From positions 1,137,734 to 1,201,733 of the forward strand of contig LSYV01000034.1 of the NCBI GenBank assembly GCA_001584585.1: 64,000 nt of DNA, in the 5' to 3' direction. Below, in pieces: positions 58,901 to 64,000 of the stretch. Made by a program: the position numbers and the translations under genes. The DNA comes from Gonium pectorale. Its lineage: Eukaryota; Chlorophyta; Chlorophyceae; Chlamydomonadales; Volvocaceae. The notes under the pieces were generated by a model that was given only the letters and a program-made list of their open reading frames with translations, ran no database searches and was not told where the DNA came from. Numbering within the stretch: position 1 is the stretch's first letter; each line of letters starts with the position of its first letter.

Positions 58901-61900
58901 TTGCGTCTCATGAGCGGGTATGCTAGATAGTTACATGAGGGAACATGTGCTCGCCGAACGCCTTCTTTCGTCCGCATCTTCGCGAATGGTTGTGTGGCGG
59001 ATGAATCTACAAGAACCTTAGGCCACCGAACAAGCATCCTCACATGTCCACAGGCCCTGATCGAGGTGCCTAAGCTGGCCAAGATTCCGGTGCTGGGAGA
59101 CATCGTCACAGCACCGGGGGTTCGCCAAATTCTGGAGGCCATCATTCCTGGTAAGCGAGGGGGCTTGCCACCATCTATCGCAGCCGGACGGCGTCCTGCC
59201 TGCTATTGGACTCGGCCCCGTCGCGTTCGCACGCACGCTGACAACGGCCTGTGCAGTGGCACAACGAGCTGCACACTGTTTTCTTGCACGGCGCTGCGCG
59301 CCTGGAGTGCGCGGTGTTCCACATTCAGAATCTGCCGCCCGCGACTCAAGCACTCAGTAGCGCGGTGCAGGAGCCGCGAGGTGAGCAGCTGTGATGGGAG
59401 CGCAGCGAAGGAAGCGCATTGCCACACACATGCCGCGCGCACATACGTGCACCGGCCGCCATGGTCTCCCGTTCGCCGTTGCGTTGGCCCGCTCGGTTAT
59501 GCCATAGCCGAAGCGCTCAAGGCGGCGACCCATCTGCAAGGGCCTACTGCGTGCGTGGCCGTTTTGCTCTCCTGGACTCGCCGTCATCCCTGAACTGTGC
59601 GGCTGTTCCTGCGGCCGCCCACGCGCCACATACAGGCCTGGCGCTCAAGGTGTTCCTGGCGATTGTGCCCATAATCCTGAGGCATATGGCAATCCTGTCC
59701 GGCACCATGTCCATTTCGGAGATTGACTTCGGAGTCGTGTCCCGTTACTTCCTGTTCCAGGTAGGAGAACGAAGCAGCATCATTTCTCGACATGCAAAAC
59801 GCGTTCGGTATTTCAGACGACATTGGGGTTCGTATGAGTAGGCAGGTATGGGCGGCCTTGGACCGTGTGTTGCCGTCCGCAATCCACAGCCGTGCATGTA
59901 CTGCCATGCTGGCCCCCCTCAGGTGATCGTGGTGTTCTTTGGCAACATCATCGCCGGCTCCTTCTTTAACCAGGTGCGGCCGCGAGCCAAGGCACGCTGA
60001 TTTGCCCTTCGGCCGGATGGCCGTGCTGCCTCCGCATTCCCGGTACACCGTGTGACAGTCAGCTAGACAGTGCTGCCCACGGGGCCGTGAGGCGTGCACG
60101 GTGGCCCACGTAATTGGTGGTAATATGAGTGACCTTCCTAAGTTGCAAGGCAGCTCCGATGCTCATCCACAAACGACATGATTCAACAAGGAATCTTATT
60201 AGCCCGCTCGGAAGAATCTGTGACTGCTAGCTCCATGCTAACAATGCCATGACTTGGATTGAGCACTTGCTGTCTGTTCACCCTCTGGCCTTGCATTCCA
60301 TATATGCCCGAAGCTCACGCAATGGATCAAGTCGCCCACCGGCGTCATCCCCACGCTGGGCAAGTCCATACCCATGACGTCCACCTTCTTCATCACCTAC
60401 CTGCTCACCAACGTAAGTCGGCACCTTGTTCATCCAATGTGCAGCATTATCATCCAATGTGCAAGCATGATCTTGCGGCGGGACATCTCGGAATGGTGTT
60501 GGACAGCCAACGCCATGCTGCACTACGCAGTTGCAGAGTTACAAGGCCTTTTCGTAGATTCTGAACTTGAGACATGCACGATGCTGGATACTGCCGTTCA
60601 GGAAAAAATCTTGATTGAATGCCCGGCCTGAGCTTGTCAGGAGTCAGGAGTCCAATCTGGATGTCACGGGTCCCTGACTCCGATTTATACCCGCTTGCCA
60701 TGATTAGGGCCTGGGCGTCAAGTCAATCGCGTTTCTTCGCCTGCCTGGATTCGTCATTTACTACATACTATCCAAGTTCGCGGGCAGCCCCCGCGCGCGC
60801 CAGCGGCTGTGGATGTACCAGTACACGGACAACGGAACCACGGTGGTAGATCATACCATCACGCTGCTCATCGGACTGGTGCGCGGGTCATTGGGCCGTC
60901 ATCCAGCCACGGGGCTCTGTTGTGCTGTTTGGCAATCTTGACATGCATACAGACGCTGACTCATTGTCGCTTGTGGCGCGTGTCGCGCTTGCAAACGCCG
61001 TGTATGTTGGGTGCGCAGGCTTCAAGTATGGACCGGTGCTGACTTAGACGTCATACATCCATGTGGTGATGCCAAATCAAGCTTTGTCCGACATCGATCC
61101 GTGAGTATATGTCTGAAGCCGCGCCTGTTGCCGCTCCATCCGCAGACATTCTCTTGCATAAACCCGATCGTCTGCCCGGCGGCCCTGGCCTACTTTCTGG
61201 TGACCTTTCTTGGTGAGGCGTACAATAACATCTACGTCTTCCGGCGGCGCTACGAGAGCGCGGGGAAGCTATGGAAGACGGTAGGCCCGGGGTAGGCTCC
61301 CTTTTCCGCATTCCTCATAACTAGCTGCTTTGCCTACAGGATGTACGGAGTCGGTTGGTCGTTGCTTTCAGACTCCCTGTGCACAGCAGCGTTTGTTGCT
61401 TGGGGATTGCCCACACATTCAGCGCCCCCACGTTGGTTGCCCAACAATTTTCTATTGTTGTCAACGCTCGCAATCGTACAGGTGTACAACCAGGTGATGG
61501 TGGGTTTGTACATCATGCAGCTCACCATGCTGGGGCTGCTGGGCATCAAATCCTTTCCGTACACGGTGCTGGGCTTCCCGCTGCTTATCTTCTCCGCCAT
61601 TTGCCACATCGGGACGCTCAACCTATACCGCCGGCCCTGGTAAGACGCAGGCTGCGCTGCGGACGGGCACGCGTGGCGCGATGTGGAGTTGACTCGCAAC
61701 AAGTTAATCCACACCTGATTGTAAACCTGCGCATCTCGTCCCCTGCACGAATGTGATACGAGCATATCCTGCCATTGTGCCATACACAAATTGGCCCATG
61801 CCTGTTGCCCTGTCGTTAGTAGATTGAATGGCCTTTGGCTATGCGGTTGCTGCGGAGCCTCTCTCATGTATGTTTGGCAAAAATGCGCACTTGCTTGCAG

Positions 61901-63061
61901 GTTGGTCACGGCGCTTCACGACGCTGCCGAGCTGGACATGTGGGAGGCGAACCGCATCCGCATGAGCCTGTTCGAGGCGGCCAAGCGGGTGAGTGCCGAG
62001 TTACAATTGGGCCATCCAGTGCCAGGTTAAGCAGTCGTGAAGGTGATGTACTCGTGCTGCGCAGGAGCGGAAGCAGTCTCTCAGGCAACTGGCACAGGGC
62101 GCCGGCTCAGGCACGAACGTTGCTCCAGGTGAGCATCATCGGCCAGATCGACTCCAGGCATGCTGAGCAGGGCGTTCAGGTCGACTGGTTGGTCCAAAGG
62201 GGATATAATGGTCAAAGAGGATGCTCTTTCCATGCTTCGTAATCCAACGCCATCGTTGGTTGCGCTGCTTTATCTATTGGCGCGTTCCCTTGCTCGCGTC
62301 CGTCCGCTTGTTGCAGGTGCAGCCGAAGTGCGCCTACGGGCGGTGCTCAAGGACGACCGGGCGGCGCTCGCCCTGACGCCCGAGGAGCAGGCCGAGGTGT
62401 CGCGGGTGTACAGGGACCCGGCGTTCAAGGTACGGGGGGCCATGAGCTCGTCGGGGGTACGCCTTGTGCGTGCACACTAATATGCGGCTCCTGGTCAGTA
62501 ACACACTTGCTGCCTACGGCAAGGTCCCTCACCTCTGTAGTCGTTCACATCGGAAAAAATAAACTGATGCACGGTGATGATGCGCAACAGCCATGTATGT
62601 ACTACACGGGTACACCCCGTGACACGTGTTCGTGCGTGAGCGTACTGTTTGGAGAGCGTGCGGCCGCCTTCGTTTTTTTCGGTGGTTTCAATCGGCTGTA
62701 CCCACCTGTATGCCAGTGTATGTCTGCATGAACGGCCATGGCCAACTGGATTCGTCAACGTGTGTGCTTTCGGGTCGCAAATTAACGCCTGCAGGTGCCC
62801 CTCAACGATCTTGAGGCTTTGGAAGCCCTGGCCAATGACCTGCTGCCTCGCCTGGACGTCCTCAACGAGTGGACGGCCGGCCTAAAGAAGAGCGGCAAGA
62901 AGCCTGCCCCAGCAGGGGCTCCCACAAAGCGGGACGTGGAGTCGGCGCCAAACATCAGAACGGATGCTGGCAGCCAGGGTGTGGAAACGCCGCCGGTGGA
63001 GGTGACCAAGTACGACAACAAGCCGCTGCTTGACGCGGACGATGATGAGGCGGAGCACTAG
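52979..63061 (+). CDS. OSCA/CSC1/TMEM63-family cation channel, copy C
   Basis: 26 exons: 52979-53106, 53340-53485, 53857-53954, 54155-54301, 54551-54667, 54972-55073, 55249-55352, 55986-56388, 56642-56797, 57081-57287, 57550-57618, 57932-57976, 58168-58235, 58487-58636, 58785-58842, 59054-59150, 59636-59760, 59923-59973, 60314-60412, 60708-60878, 61146-61280, 61482-61639, 61901-61988, 62065-62128, 62317-62429, 62795-63061. In frame, 1121 aa. The N-terminal membrane part ([16 protein letters not shown], then [17 protein letters not shown]) precedes the cytosolic domain from [10 protein letters not shown] (213). The pore module runs from [19 protein letters not shown] through [32 protein letters not shown] and [12 protein letters not shown] to the acidic tail [12 protein letters not shown]. 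It is closer to B than to A, including the fused exon 10, yet shares the GC-AG intron with A. The variable loop (about 213-467) is the shortest. The exon 6 donor was placed by comparison with copy B. Confidence 0.93.
53281..53339 (+). repeat. Tandem repeat duplicating a 3' splice site
   Basis: A 25-27-bp unit starting CCCTCAGAAACCCGC occurs twice, followed by a third CCCTCAG that is the acceptor of copy C exon 2. The intron end therefore has three identical CCCTCAG candidates; only the last gives the conserved exon start. Confidence 0.85.
54668..54971 (+). other. GC-AG intron in OSCA copy C
   Basis: Donor AG|GCGAGT after ...DIPAVSE and acceptor CTCCAG before AVLKAAKEA. The eight bases at the donor are identical to those in copy A. 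Confidence 0.8.
55336..55417 (+). repeat. 21-bp minisatellite carrying splice-site motifs, about four units
   Basis: The unit GTCGCCCCGCTGTCACAGTGA repeats in 21-bp register with A/G variation, the fourth unit being partial. The first unit straddles the exon 7/intron 7 junction of copy C, so the donor motif CA|GTGAGT is repeated three times at 21-bp spacing. Confidence 0.88.
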
Positions 63062-63364
63062 GCAGGGCCCCGCAACTCTCCGCTAGCCGCACCCAGGTTT
63101 CCGTCCCAGCTGTTGTAGTTGCGACACCACTTTTTGGTACGAAACAAACGCATCCAAGCGGGATGTCTGAAAAGTGGCAAGTGACAACTGGAACTGCAGC
63201 ACTAAAGGATTTTGCAATGATAACAAACTGCCAGCTCTTTTCATTCAGTCGCTAGATAGGGCTTCAGGGTCTTGGCTTAAACAAGCTCGGGTTTAAGCGG
63301 TAATGGGTATTCCCAGTTCCCTTACAGGAAGTGGGTCTTGCATTGTTCAATGCTGTCGGTGCAA

Positions 63365-63369
63365 TGTAA
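63365..63369 (+). promoter_or_regulatory. Candidate TGTAA poly(A) signal for OSCA copy C
   Basis: TGTAA 304 bases after the copy C stop, a usual 3' UTR distance for volvocine genes. A second TGTAA occurs at about 63605. Confidence 0.5.
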
Positions 63370-63578
63370 AACATCTTGTCGGGATGTGGCTGGCCCGCAC
63401 ACGCTTTGTTTAACAATGAAGGTCTCATCTTTTTGGCCTTATCATTTACTCTGCCTTCTGCCATTCCTCATTTCTGCGGAACACGGCGTTGGATGAGCCT
63501 TTACTGGTGCTAAGCGGTCAGGGTGCGTGAGGGCAGAAAATGATTCCTTGACAGTGTCGGAGGGTGGCCATGCTCCGC

Positions 63579-63841
63579 GAATCCACCGAATCCAGTGTCA
63601 CCCCTGTAACGGTCCGGCGGGCAATCCGAAGCCGGGGTTTGGGCGTTCGAATCCGGTACCGACCAATCCGAATCCACCCACACATGGCACGAATCCCAGG
63701 CCGGCGAATCCGAATCCACGACACGGCTGGGGAATCCTGAGCCAACGAATCCGAATCCCGGGCACAGCTGGCGAATCCAGCCCTTGCGCTTACGAATCCA
63801 CGGCTCAGCCAGGCGAATGCAGCCGGTGTTTACACGAATCC
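63579..63841 (+). repeat. Irregular GAATCC-rich array
   Basis: About fifteen AATCC motifs, mostly CGAATCC and often paired as CGAATCCGAATCC, are spread over 260 bases at intervals of roughly 10-35 bases. The spacers vary, so it is not a simple minisatellite. Confidence 0.75.
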
Positions 63842-64000
63842 AGACCAGCCCCGTGCACTGCGCCCCATGCCCAGCCACGCGCCGCCCATACATATGTCCG
63901 CGCACAGGCGGGCTCTTTTTGTGTTGTCCGCCGGGGCGTCCTGCACCCAAAGGTGCCCATTCCTGCCGTGCCCCACGAGTGCTGCCAAGCCCCACGAGTG

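Larger units (their letters stand above)
63062..64000. other. Downstream region of OSCA copy C
   Basis: About 300 bases of probable 3' UTR, then non-coding sequence with a GAATCC-rich array. The minus-strand frame over the array translates to repeated W-I-R and D-S-type residues and is judged a by-product of the repeat. Confidence 0.45.

Noticed and set aside
63510..63995. 161-codon minus-strand ORF at the right edge
   Set aside because: Its repeated residues derive from the GAATCC array; no family or splice context supports it.

Overview
The window looks like nuclear DNA of a volvocine green alga (Volvox/Eudorina/Chlamydomonas group). Genes are broken into many short exons with strong gt..ag junctions, coding exons are GC-rich, Ala/Gly/Ser/Pro-rich low-complexity inserts interrupt conserved domains, and TGTAA motifs (the green-algal poly(A) signal) lie downstream of some stops. 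The gene families fit: algal PAPS sulfotransferase, GT61 glycosyltransferase, CreA-like plastid protein, F-box/LRR protein and OSCA/CSC1 channels. Nothing bacterial, viral or organellar was recognised. The species cannot be fixed from sequence alone. Gene models were assembled by hand from splice-site phase and family similarity.

Layout. 1-2185 (-): PAPS-dependent sulfotransferase, running off the left edge. 2613-6751 (+): secretory GT61 glycosyltransferase, head to head with it; together they suggest building or sulfating of extracellular-matrix glycans. 6752-10289: no convincing gene. 10290-13784 (-): RNA polymerase III subunit RPC7/RPC32, complete in 7 exons. 14158-16250 (+): plastid-targeted CreA-family protein, head to head with RPC7. 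17342-24370 (-): 1415-residue F-box-like/leucine-rich-repeat protein in 11 exons. 24371-26212: repeat-bearing intergenic DNA.

The right 37 kb is a cluster of three full-length, apparently intact paralogues of the OSCA/CSC1/TMEM63 (DUF221) mechanosensitive or osmosensitive cation-channel family. They are copy A (26213-36606, +, 27 exons, 1170 aa), copy B (38644-47487, -, 26 exons, 1234 aa) and copy C (52979-63061, +, 26 exons, 1121 aa). A and B are tail to tail; B and C are head to head. Nearly all exon lengths and phases agree. The exception is a block of cytosolic-loop exons (6-9, mainly exon 8) that differs in length and composition, which suggests permeation machinery under constraint with a diverging cytosolic regulatory loop. 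Between B and C lies a repeat element with about 0.33-kb inverted arms around an assembly gap (49160-49885), plus a foldback repeat related to sequence near 25 kb.
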